From Symbiodinium natans (lineage: Eukaryota > Sar > Dinophyceae > Suessiales > Symbiodiniaceae): 64,000 nucleotides of DNA. The DNA lies in contig CAJNDS010002298.1 of NCBI GenBank assembly GCA_905221605.1, forward strand, positions 10,001 through 74,000, read 5' to 3'. Below the pieces are notes generated by a model. That model had not been told where the DNA came from and did no database searches. It saw only the letters and a list, made by a program, of their open reading frames with translations. Below are positions 22,567-31,500 of the stretch, one piece after another; within the stretch, counting starts at the first letter, position 1, and each line of letters begins with the position of its first letter. The position numbers were made by a program, and so were the translations under genes.

Positions 22567-25500
22567 TATTTCCCCAATGATGTTGTCGGACGGCGTTCGC
22601 GCTATTCCAGCTGTGCTGCACAATTGATGGATTGATGGTTTTCGCAACCTCCTCAGTATCTCCCATCCTGGATGCCGGTGCGGCAGGTTCTGCTGGTCCT
22701 CCTCTATCCCTGATTCGTCGGTCTTCTCCTCCGTCGGGGATGTACCAGAACTCCGTGATGATGTCCCTGGGCACAACGAATCGGTATCTCCCTCTATTGC
22801 GCATCATCTCCGCCTGTATGCACGAGTCATATTCAATGGATTCTAAGACCTCCCCAGTATTGGCGCTCCGAGTGACCCTCCACCAGAGCTCGAGCCGTCT
22901 TTTGTCCCTTCCGCCATAGAATCGGTAGGATGTGGCGCGATTGTTTCTTACTGCCCACACTCGGCCACCCTCAGGCATTCCCGATGGAGAATCCCATCGG
23001 TATTCCTGCGGTGAGAAGTCCTGTCCATGGTCGGTGATTTTCTCCATCCATTCACGAACTCCAATTTCTGCGGGACGCGGTCCTATTCCCTCTTGCCCTC
23101 GAGCGGCAGAGGGAGGCCTCTCTCCTCTGATGATCCTCTCTTTGTCTCCCTCTATATAGCGCAGTCGCTGTCCCGGACTCATCCTATTCCACTCTGCTGA
23201 CGAAATGGAGTTGGGTTTGTGAGATCTCGCGTACGGCCGTTCTATCCTGGGCATGTCCTGTTCGTAGTCTAAACCCACCCCCCGTATACCCGTCGCCTTC
23301 TCTCCCCGCGCCCGCTCCTTGGCTTCATCATCTATCTCTCCCTCAGGCTCCCCCTTTTCCCAGAACGTAGTGCACCCCGTCCATTTCTTGGTGATCTTCT
23401 TCTTGCCCTTCATTCTATCCTCATCCAGCACCTCCGATGTACCATCGGCGTACACTATCCACGTTCGCCTCCTTGGACCCAGCTCTCTATCCCCGGGGCC
23501 ACCTGTACCTTTGACCTCCTCGCCCGGGGTACACAGCTCCTTTCGGGGTAAGATGTGATGAAGCGTCCACGAATGGTCTATCTCATCATGTTCCCAGAAA
23601 TCCCCGTTTTGAAGATGCTGATCGTCGCACTTAATTTGTCTCATCACATCGGCTCGTACCCTTCTCTCCTCTGCGAAGATTTCCTCCGTCTCCTCTCCTT
23701 GCTGCCCCTCTCGCTCCAGTTCCAATCTGGCCAGGGCATCAGCTCGAGTCGCTGTCATGATTCTCGACTTCCTATCAGCCACAGCTTGCATCGGGAAGTA
23801 GTTGGGCATCTCCTCGTCAAGTACTATCCTCTTCACGCGGTGTATCGACGGTACCGTCCATCCGTGATACAGGTGCGCCAGCTCAACTACTATATAGTCT
23901 CCGCTCGGAACACCCCCTGGTTGGAGCGCGTAACCTAGGAACAATCCGGGTGATGTCGGAGCGTCGAACTTTGCCTTGGATGCCATGGCATACGCTTGCT
24001 CTTCCTCGGCGTCGTGATCTACATATTCTTCCCCATCCCCACCGTTGTCTGCACACGCCGCCTGGCATAAGCCATCCGCTAATGTCGCAAAGTGCTCATC
24101 CAATCTGAAGCCCAGCCTCATCAACTTCCACTTGTCTTCCACAGATGCCTTTTTACCCGCTGCCAGGGTATATCCCACCGCTATCACTCTATCCTCCGGC
24201 GCCAAGGCATCTTCGGTAGCATGCCAAACTCTTGGATTGAACTTTAGCCCACTATCAACCTTCCGAGTCCTTCCCCATATCCATTTTCCCGGAAGCACCT
24301 CTTTCTTTATCCCGGCGGCGTCGCCACTCTCATTCTCACACTGTTCCTCTTCTGTCCAGATCATAGCTTCACCCGCCCTCTCGCTTACCGGCACAACAAA
24401 GTTGTACGTCTGGCTCTCGTTAAACTTGTCCTTGTGAGGCCCCATCCTGGTTCCGACAGACACAATCACCGTTGTAAAAGTAGCTTCTGGGAAACATTTT
24501 GCTATCAGCTCGCAGCACACCATGGCTATCCCCGGATATTCTTTGGCACTATTCGTAATGCCAACCTTTCCTCCGTACGCATACAGCCCCAGGACTATGA
24601 ACCCTCTACCGGTGGCCATGCTCCGCGAATTCTTCGCTATTCCTTTTTCTATCGAAGTGAACTTCAGGATGATGTCCTTTGCATGCTGCACATCAAAGTC
24701 CTGCGTCATGACCATATCGAGCGCACGTCTATCGATCTCTCTCAGCTCTTCCTCCCTTTGCGAGCGTTGTTCTTTGGTTTCCTTCGTTTCAGAGGGCAAG
24801 GCCATGCTCGAAACATCTTCATCAGCTCCGAGAATCTCAAGAGCGTCATTTTCAGGATCCCCCCGTTCGAGCAGGGCCGCGTCCTCTTTGCCAGCTTTTC
24901 TAGGCTTTTCGGCAATGGGGAGGTAGTTAACAAGTGCCCCGAAAGGAATCAGTTTCACTTTGTCTTGCTCGTTGCCATGTCTTTTCCCGTACGGGCTTAC
25001 CCCGTCCACTTGTTGTACGTTACTATGGAAGCAGAACGTCTGCACAGCGTACGGCCACCACTTCGGTTCTAGTCCTGCTTGTCTCAGCAATACTCTGCCA
25101 CCGTAGATTACTTCTTTGACCTTGAGCTCCGCTATGCTATTCGTTCGGGGTAATCCGGGTGTAGAAGTCGCCCTGCAAGTTCCTATGACGTCGCAGGCTT
25201 TTGAAAATTCACCGGCTCCGTCTGCGTATAAATGCACTACCATATCTGGGCCTCGGAACTCATTGATAGCTCGCACAAACTCATCCGTTCCCCTGGACTT
25301 TACGGGCGTGCAGTGTATCCATTGTGTCTTGAAGTCGAACATCACGATTGCATTATTTTCTCCGCGGATTCCCTTGTCTTTGTGGCTGCGAAGAACTATC
25401 GTGTCAGCAGTGACCCTCTCCCCGAACTTCTCGGCACCCTTGTTGGTGATGCCTTCGCCCCTGTTGAAGGGAACGTTTATTGCTTTGCCTTGTCGACAGG

Positions 25501-26113
25501 CAACGCAGTGCATGTTCTTTGGGAGATGCGTGAGCAAATGTTCTGCCGATTTTGCATACTCCGGTGAGTATCTTGCTCTCCGAATGCTCACAGCTTTGCT
25601 CGACCCTATCCCTTCGCCAATTCTATCCGCAACTCGAACTTGATCTGCAGGTCCGACTTCTGCCTCTGTTTCTTCCACCTCTCCCACGCCACCGGCGCTA
25701 TCATCCTTCTGAGGCTCTCCCACTCCTCTTCTGGCCTGTTCTTCGTCGGCTATTCCGGGCAAATCTATATCGACATCCCATTGGCCTTCGTTTTTGGTGC
25801 CTTCTTCTTCGCCGGGTACAGCGACGACTTGCTCCGCGATCCTTAGGTCATCATTCGTATTCTTCTTCATTCCGCGGACGAGCTGAAACTCCGCATCCGT
25901 CATATTGCGTGCGCTTTGTCCCGCGTCAATCTGCTCAGGACTTAAAGCTCTTTCACAAAACCCGCATACCCCGGATGAATCAGCCTTACACGCGGCGCAG
26001 TAGAACGTCGTTCTCAGTCGACCATCACTATCATTTTGTTCTATCGTTGTCTCCCTATCCCTCTCGTCTATCCCCGTTTTGGCCACTGATGATACTCGGC
26101 GGTGCTTACGCAT
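22541..26113 (-). CDS. Copia-type integrase with 2OG-Fe(II) oxygenase-like domain (1190 aa)
   Basis: First ATG is at 26113; the open frame runs to 26155 and overlaps ORF2 in the -1 frame. A zinc-binding segment, HLLTHLPKNMHCVAC (about residues 190-205), precedes the integrase core with D237 (VTADT), D298 (LYADGAGEF) and E329 (NSIAELK), giving D-60-D-30-E; retroviral and Copia enzymes usually have about 35 residues before the E. Next comes H560-x-D562 (GPHKDKF), H631 (VWHATE) and an arginine about eleven residues on (DRVIAVGYT), the metal and 2-oxoglutarate ligand pattern of prolyl-hydroxylase/AlkB-like oxygenases. A GLFLGYALQPGG segment near residue 720 matches the conserved piece after Copia integrases. 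The C-terminal ~400 residues are charged and hypothetical. Integration would occur in the nucleus. No reverse transcriptase follows, which is where one would be expected. Confidence 0.85.
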   Translation of the reverse strand: MRKHRRVSSVAKTGIDERDRETTIEQNDSDGRLRTTFYCAACKADSSGVCGFCERALSPEQIDAGQSARNMTDAEFQLVRGMKKNTNDDLRIAEQVVAVPGEEEGTKNEGQWDVDIDLPGIADEEQARRGVGEPQKDDSAGGVGEVEETEAEVGPADQVRVADRIGEGIGSSKAVSIRRARYSPEYAKSAEHLLTHLPKNMHCVACRQGKAINVPFNRGEGITNKGAEKFGERVTADTIVLRSHKDKGIRGENNAIVMFDFKTQWIHCTPVKSRGTDEFVRAINEFRGPDMVVHLYADGAGEFSKACDVIGTCRATSTPGLPRTNSIAELKVKEVIYGGRVLLRQAGLEPKWWPYAVQTFCFHSNVQQVDGVSPYGKRHGNEQDKVKLIPFGALVNYLPIAEKPRKAGKEDAALLERGDPENDALEILGADEDVSSMALPSETKETKEQRSQREEELREIDRRALDMVMTQDFDVQHAKDIILKFTSIEKGIAKNSRSMATGRGFIVLGLYAYGGKVGITNSAKEYPGIAMVCCELIAKCFPEATFTTVIVSVGTRMGPHKDKFNESQTYNFVVPVSERAGEAMIWTEEEQCENESGDAAGIKKEVLPGKWIWGRTRKVDSGLKFNPRVWHATEDALAPEDRVIAVGYTLAAGKKASVEDKWKLMRLGFRLDEHFATLADGLCQAACADNGGDGEEYVDHDAEEEQAYAMASKAKFDAPTSPGLFLGYALQPGGVPSGDYIVVELAHLYHGWTVPSIHRVKRIVLDEEMPNYFPMQAVADRKSRIMTATRADALARLELEREGQQGEETEEIFAEERRVRADVMRQIKCDDQHLQNGDFWEHDEIDHSWTLHHILPRKELCTPGEEVKGTGGPGDRELGPRRRTWIVYADGTSEVLDEDRMKGKKKITKKWTGCTTFWEKGEPEGEIDDEAKERARGEKATGIRGVGLDYEQDMPRIERPYARSHKPNSISSAEWNRMSPGQRLRYIEGDKERIIRGERPPSAARGQEGIGPRPAEIGVREWMEKITDHGQDFSPQEYRWDSPSGMPEGGRVWAVRNNRATSYRFYGGRDKRRLELWWRVTRSANTGEVLESIEYDSCIQAEMMRNRGRYRFVVPRDIITEFWYIPDGGEDRRIRDRGGPAEPAAPASRMGDTEEVAKTINPSIVQHSWNSANAVRQHHWGNNEGVGRTA
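26068..26113 (-). promoter_or_regulatory. Candidate -1 frameshift junction ORF2/ORF3
   Basis: ORF2 ends CCA AAA CGG GGA TAG. The A4 run at 26077-26080 would let a tRNA on AAA slip back one base and continue into ORF3 (GCC AAA ACG GGG ATA GAC). ORF3 has no ATG before 26113, and its frame is open upstream of that to 26155, which suits read-through. It is not a canonical X XXY YYZ heptamer, and internal initiation at 26113 is the alternative. Confidence 0.4.
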
Positions 26114-28437
26114 AGTCTCCTTAATGGCTCGAATCCCGGTGCCCACTCCGCCCAATTCTGCGATTCGCTCATCTCGCCCTTGCTTCTATCACTGCTATCA
26201 TTCGTCGCTCCAGTCCCTGGTCCTCTAAGATTGTCCGCCCATCCTATCAACTCTGCGTCAGTCGCTATCGTTGTCGGCTTTTTCCTAGAGTGTCCCATCG
26301 GTCCCTGATCAAAACTGAACAGCTTCGTACCTAGGATGGCACTCGTCCTATCCCATTCTTCTGTCGCCCACAATGATGCGTATCCCCCTTCTGGCGTATC
26401 ATCCCAATACGTCTCGGGATCCTGGGGCTGCTCAATGAGACACATCGTTGGGGCTCTCAATCGTCGGTGACGTGCCTTTCCTATCGCCACAAGCATGCAC
26501 ACGCGCAGTATGATGATATCGTCGTCCCGGCATTCCTGCTTCTGTGCCCAACTGATAAATGAGTATCCCCACCTCTCCGGTCCGTTCCTCGACCTAAGCG
26601 GAATTGGACCAGGCCTTCTGTATCTCATCACTGACCTCGTTCTGCAAGGCGGTCCGGCTAGCCAGCAAAAAACCAAATTGGTCGTGGCCAACTTCACTAG
26701 CCACCACCATGTATCAGATCGCAGCACGTTCTCCTCCATATCGATATCTATCACGCTCATTCCCAGTTCGCTTGCTATGTCATCAAACTTTCCCCTTGAC
26801 TTTCCACAACAAATGTGCACAATAACCCTTCTGCTCCCTTCAATCGCTTTCCTTATCTTCATGATTTCAGGTCTCGTTTCCCCCTGGGGCTTATGTGCCT
26901 TTCCGCCGTCAAGTACCTCTTGAGGAGCAAGTGGCCATAAACACCTTGCTATCTCGACTAGCGTCTCTGCCTCCCCACCGGTACCGATATTCTTGTCCAG
27001 CATCATCGTCAGGTCATCTAGCCCCGCGTCTTCATCCGCAGCCATTCTATTCAAGATATGTTTTCTCACCTTCGCGCTATCGCTCTGCACCGCTTCTCCT
27101 GCATCCGCTCCTTCGAATGTGAGCCCTTCTATCTTGAACATGGTCTTGCCTGTCCATAAGTCCTCTTCCGCGTCTCTATTCTCTCCCTCATTGTACTTGT
27201 CCACCCAGTCTATCCATTCCGCCACGGTTTTGCCATCTTTGTACACACGTTTGGATCTACATCTCTCGGCGAATCGCGGCACAAGTGCATGTATCTCTGG
27301 GAATTTCAGTGTTTCAAACCATGGATCGCAAGTCTTCGTTCTTGGTTTGTTATGGAAACACACCGCTTTATTACCCGTTAACATCCACTTGTCTAGTAGC
27401 CTCCCGTCGTCGTTGGTGGCCTTTCCTATCGGTTCCTCCTCAGTGTCCCTATCCGTGTCCGAGTCCACGCTTTTGGGGCTACATTCATCCTGTTTCCCTT
27501 CAAGTCTCCTCGGACTGGAGTTTCCTCGCACGGGCAGTTCAATCGCAAGAGGCGCTGGCATAGCAGGATAGATGTGATAGTCATTACGCTCACTTTCGTT
27601 AACAACCGTTGACATTCTATCCACCATGTATGGGATATCCCCAATGACTTTTAGCACTATCAAGCTCGAATCAGGCTTGACGAACACGGGGTTTGCACCC
27701 GCCAGCCAATGAAATGAATATCCCATTTTCATGCATCTCCTCCCCATTGATAGAACAGCGGGAGTACTCTCGAGCATTCTAATCCTCATCGTCTCAGGCA
27801 TCCCCTGTATATCCATGCATATCTCTTGCTTTGACGTGGTGTTGCCGTTGGCAGTGTTGAACCTCACCTTCTTCGCCTCAATGGCCATATCTTTTTCATC
27901 CTGGGTGAGGTCTGTTTCTGCTATTAGATCCATAGCGCACCCCGAGTCTATCATCCATCGTCTCATTACCGGGGGCAAGCAATGTTGTGCAGATGCCGCC
28001 GGTTGACTAACCTCTCGACTATCCACGCGGAATCTCTCGTCGACTATACCTATTCTCCTGCATTCCTCCACTATCCTATCAGCCAGTCTTGACGCATCCC
28101 TACCTTCCTCGCCTTGCTCCCCGGCAAGTATGTCCAGCACGACCTCTTCGGCTAGGGATATTCCACGTAGCCTTGCCTTTGCCTCTTCAATCACGGGATA
28201 TCGTTTCACATCATGTACATACCCCTTCTTGTGTACATTTTTGCATTTTCGTACCATCTTGTCGGCTGTGTGTCCTTTCCAATAGCATATATCCAGTCCT
28301 GCTATCCCCGTCTCTTCGGAGCCCAACCCCTTGACTCGCCTATTACCCTTCCTCACTCGCTCCCTGCCTGTCGTTGTTACCAGTATTCCCCTAAGCGTGC
28401 CTTCGGCGTTATCATCCCCTTGTCGTACCACAGGCAT
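26068..28437 (-). CDS. Aspartic protease plus DNA C5-methyltransferase-like domain (789 aa)
   Basis: ATG start at 28437, 50 nt after the Gag stop; the frame is also open upstream of this ATG for some 70 nt. Residues 51-69 contain a C-x4-H-x8-C-x3-H cluster, possibly a degenerate zinc knuckle. D164-S-G (WMIDSGCAMDL) is the active-site triplet of a retropepsin, which would dimerise to cut the polyprotein. Further on, VHICCGKSRGKFDD, VIDID and W-L-A-GPPCRT (GPPC at 595-598) line up with motifs I, II and IV of DNA cytosine-5 methyltransferases, where the Cys is the nucleophile; LIEQP then stands where motif VI (ENV) would be. Target-recognition and later motifs are not evident, so methylation activity is uncertain; it may be a retained Rossmann-fold binding module. 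The position between protease and integrase is unusual compared with textbook Copia elements. Confidence 0.82.
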   Translation of the reverse strand: MPVVRQGDDNAEGTLRGILVTTTGRERVRKGNRRVKGLGSEETGIAGLDICYWKGHTADKMVRKCKNVHKKGYVHDVKRYPVIEEAKARLRGISLAEEVVLDILAGEQGEEGRDASRLADRIVEECRRIGIVDERFRVDSREVSQPAASAQHCLPPVMRRWMIDSGCAMDLIAETDLTQDEKDMAIEAKKVRFNTANGNTTSKQEICMDIQGMPETMRIRMLESTPAVLSMGRRCMKMGYSFHWLAGANPVFVKPDSSLIVLKVIGDIPYMVDRMSTVVNESERNDYHIYPAMPAPLAIELPVRGNSSPRRLEGKQDECSPKSVDSDTDRDTEEEPIGKATNDDGRLLDKWMLTGNKAVCFHNKPRTKTCDPWFETLKFPEIHALVPRFAERCRSKRVYKDGKTVAEWIDWVDKYNEGENRDAEEDLWTGKTMFKIEGLTFEGADAGEAVQSDSAKVRKHILNRMAADEDAGLDDLTMMLDKNIGTGGEAETLVEIARCLWPLAPQEVLDGGKAHKPQGETRPEIMKIRKAIEGSRRVIVHICCGKSRGKFDDIASELGMSVIDIDMEENVLRSDTWWWLVKLATTNLVFCWLAGPPCRTRSVMRYRRPGPIPLRSRNGPERWGYSFISWAQKQECRDDDIIILRVCMLVAIGKARHRRLRAPTMCLIEQPQDPETYWDDTPEGGYASLWATEEWDRTSAILGTKLFSFDQGPMGHSRKKPTTIATDAELIGWADNLRGPGTGATNDSSDRSKGEMSESQNWAEWAPGFEPLRRLCVSTAEYHQWPKRG

Positions 28438-28487
28438 GGCCGCATATACCTGACTATCATCGTTGGCCTGTGGGTTTCGGCCCGCCC

Positions 28488-28506
28488 CTAGCGAAAACTC
28501 GGCCCT
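28488..28506 (-). promoter_or_regulatory. Gag/Pol frame-change window
   Basis: Gag ends AGT TTT CGC TAG (stop 28488-28490). The ORF2 frame is -1 relative to Gag and has its last upstream stop, TGA, at 28507-28509. Any frameshift fusing the two must therefore occur within 19 nt, which include a T4 run (28494-28497). No canonical slippery heptamer is present; reinitiation at the ORF2 ATG (28437) is equally possible. Confidence 0.4.
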
Positions 28507-31500
28507 TCACCATCAGCATGTGGACTGGATGGCCTCGTCTCCTTCTGTTCTATCTCTACTGTCTCAAATGCCTCCCTAATGCTATTCGGGATAGCCTCAT
28601 GGAGCATTTTACACTTGTCGTTTCTACAGCTGCCATACCGAAAATGCTCAAAGCAGTATCCCGCCTTCTTGAGGACCTCTTCCGCCTGACTATACAGATA
28701 GATATCGTGCGAATGCTTGCAGTCCGCCGCAGTCATCGGGCACGTTCCACGCGTATAGGGGTAGCAGACCCCTCTCTTTCCAAACGGTGACTTGGATCCA
28801 TATCTATTCTTCGGGTCATCGGCTCTCCCCGCCTGCGAAAGTCCGTCCCTGCCTCTTCCCACAGATATCCCTCTTCCGCAGCTATTTCCCCCTGCGGGCG
28901 ATGAACTCCTCGGTCTATCATCAGCGTATGCGCTTCTTCTATTGACCGGTGCTCTATACGATCCCTGCTGAGCCGGCATCGCAGCGTACCCACTCGTGAA
29001 TGCCTGTCGGCTCACCCGCATTGAGGCCTCGTCTATGTTCTTGTCCGCTCTCCACATATCCAGTCTATCCTTGATTCTCTTTCGCAGCCAGGTATGTGTC
29101 TTGGCCTCGTCCGGAAGCAATCTCCATGCCTCAATATCGTGGTTCAGCACCTGAACTCTCTGCACTTTCGAATGCAACATCCATCCCAGCTGTTGCTCGC
29201 TCCAGGTATTGCCTTTCAGCCCTATAAGGTTCGTGTGCGCCAGATCCCACCTAGTCATGAACTCCTCCAGTGCCTCCTCTTCAGGCTTCCCCGGGAAGGT
29301 CATCACCTTCGTGCTACTCAGGCCATCGTATAGCACCTGACTCTCTTTAGCAATCGGGATCTCAACATGCTTTACTATCAGCGTAAGCAATCTCATGGCC
29401 GTCATCGGCTTTCCATCTCCCACTTGCTGAGTCTTGTACATCTCCATTTTCACCTTCGCCGACAATGACTCTGACTTTATTGCTCTCTTCAATCCGCTAA
29501 AAAGCTGGTTCTCTAACGCAGGGTACTTGAGTTCCATGTCTATCATCGCTTCGCTCCTTTCGCGTACCCTTAATACCTGCGTGTATGCGTAGTCCCCATC
29601 ATATAGATACGCAGCCTTCGCAGTATGCGCAACATCGCCTAGCCACAGTCCTACTTCCCCGGATGATGGCTCCTTCGCTATCGATATCTCGTTGCATTTC
29701 TCCATCCCTCTGGTGTCCTTGAACGTGCTGTACCCTCCGCCTACCGGATTCCTGAACCTGGCATCGTCCCCTTCACGATCGCGTCCACTCTGCGGCCTTG
29801 GAAGTCCTGTCCCTGCATACCCTCCGGCATCGCATCCCCGTCTATCAGTGGAGCACAGCATGCACAAGTCATCATGGTATTCATAGCAATTACCACACAC
29901 TTCTCTTCCGCAGCCTTGGCACGCAATCATCATTTCTGCTTGTCTAACACACACGGGGCACCTTCTAATCCTAGTCTCTTCCCCCAACAAACCTCCATCT
30001 CCCTGCCTATCCTTTCTTCCATGCTCTCTTCTATCCCCAAAAGAACTTGGCGCAGGCGTGGCACCGGCACTTGGTCTTGCGGAGCCAGCGTTCGAAGCAC
30101 CTCCCGCACCCGGTGCTGGCATGGCGTACTCGGAGCTTTGCTTGCCGATCTCACCGATTCTATGCCACATGCTATCCAGCTCTGCTTTAAGGCTATCGTT
30201 TCGTTTCACCTGCTCCAGTCTCCGTTCATATTCCCGTACCATTGCCTCCAACTGCTCGTTCTTCTCCTTGAGTTCTATCATTTCTCTACCTCGGAGATCA
30301 AGATCCGCTCTCATTTTAGATATCTCATCTCTACTATCCCGAACCATCCGCGCTGCCGACTCTGTCACTCCTTTGTTCTCCCCCTTCATGCTTTCTATCT
30401 CACTAAGCAGGCTAGCGTTCTCCCTCACGATCCGCTCATTCACAGTGGTCAACCCCTGCAATTGACTAGTGATCTTGGTCACCTGCTGTTCTAACACAAT
30501 GCATCTATTCTCAATCCTTCGATCTACCACTGGACCTGCCGACTCCGGCCTCGAAGTCTCTATTCCTCGGGCGTTGTCGCTCCTGGCTCTTCCGTCGGCT
30601 CCCCCACTCCCACCATGACTATCTCGTCCGCGTGACATGGTCGGTGGCTTTCCTATCTCCGCACTGTTTCCTCGCATCTTGCCTACCCCTTCGTTCCGTG
30701 CGCTCTCATCAATTCGAGCATTGACAAGGATAAATTCGCCCGTGACTCTCTTCTGTTCATCTATCATACGGCTCGACATTGACTCCATTGTCTTTTCCAT
30801 CTTTCGCACGGTATCCTTCACCCAGGCCTGTTCTCCGTTTCTCTTCTCATCCATCCGATCTGTCCTTGCCGCGACATTCTCGCAAGTCTTGTGAACCTTT
30901 GTCATGTTCGCCACAATCTCAGCCACGCTTTTGCGGTTCTTTATCACCTCTCTCGCGACGGTCATTATGTGTTCCTTCTGCGCCAGAACCACTTCACTCA
31001 GCTTCTTGGTTTCACCCCGCACTGCCCCATCTATGCACGTGCCGTGACCCTCGCCAGGTTCCCTGCATCCGCATCCAGGACCTTTTCCTTGGCTGTTGCA
31101 ATGTGACGACGATGCCGTATCTGTTCCGGCTTTCTGGCTCCCCTTGGACTTCAGCTTCCTTAGTTCCTCGCCCGCTATCTTGATCTGGTCCCACTGTCTA
31201 TTCAAAACCGTCTCTACTTTATCCAGTCTCTCGTTCTTCCATGTTCCATTCTCGTGTCGCATTTGCATGCTCGAGAAGACTACACCTATGCCACGTCTCA
31301 CCTCGTTCAATCCTGTCTCTAACGTGGTGATCTTCGTCCCGGTACTCTGTTTGGCTATGTCCGCTGAATGCTCCGCTGTGGACAATCGCTCCTCCACTCC
31401 CTTCAATCTAGTCGTAACAGAGGTCTTGAGCACCTTCACGTTTTCAACCTGCCGTCTCATTCTCCGTGCGAGCTGCATTGCTCCCTCGGTCAGTTGCGGA

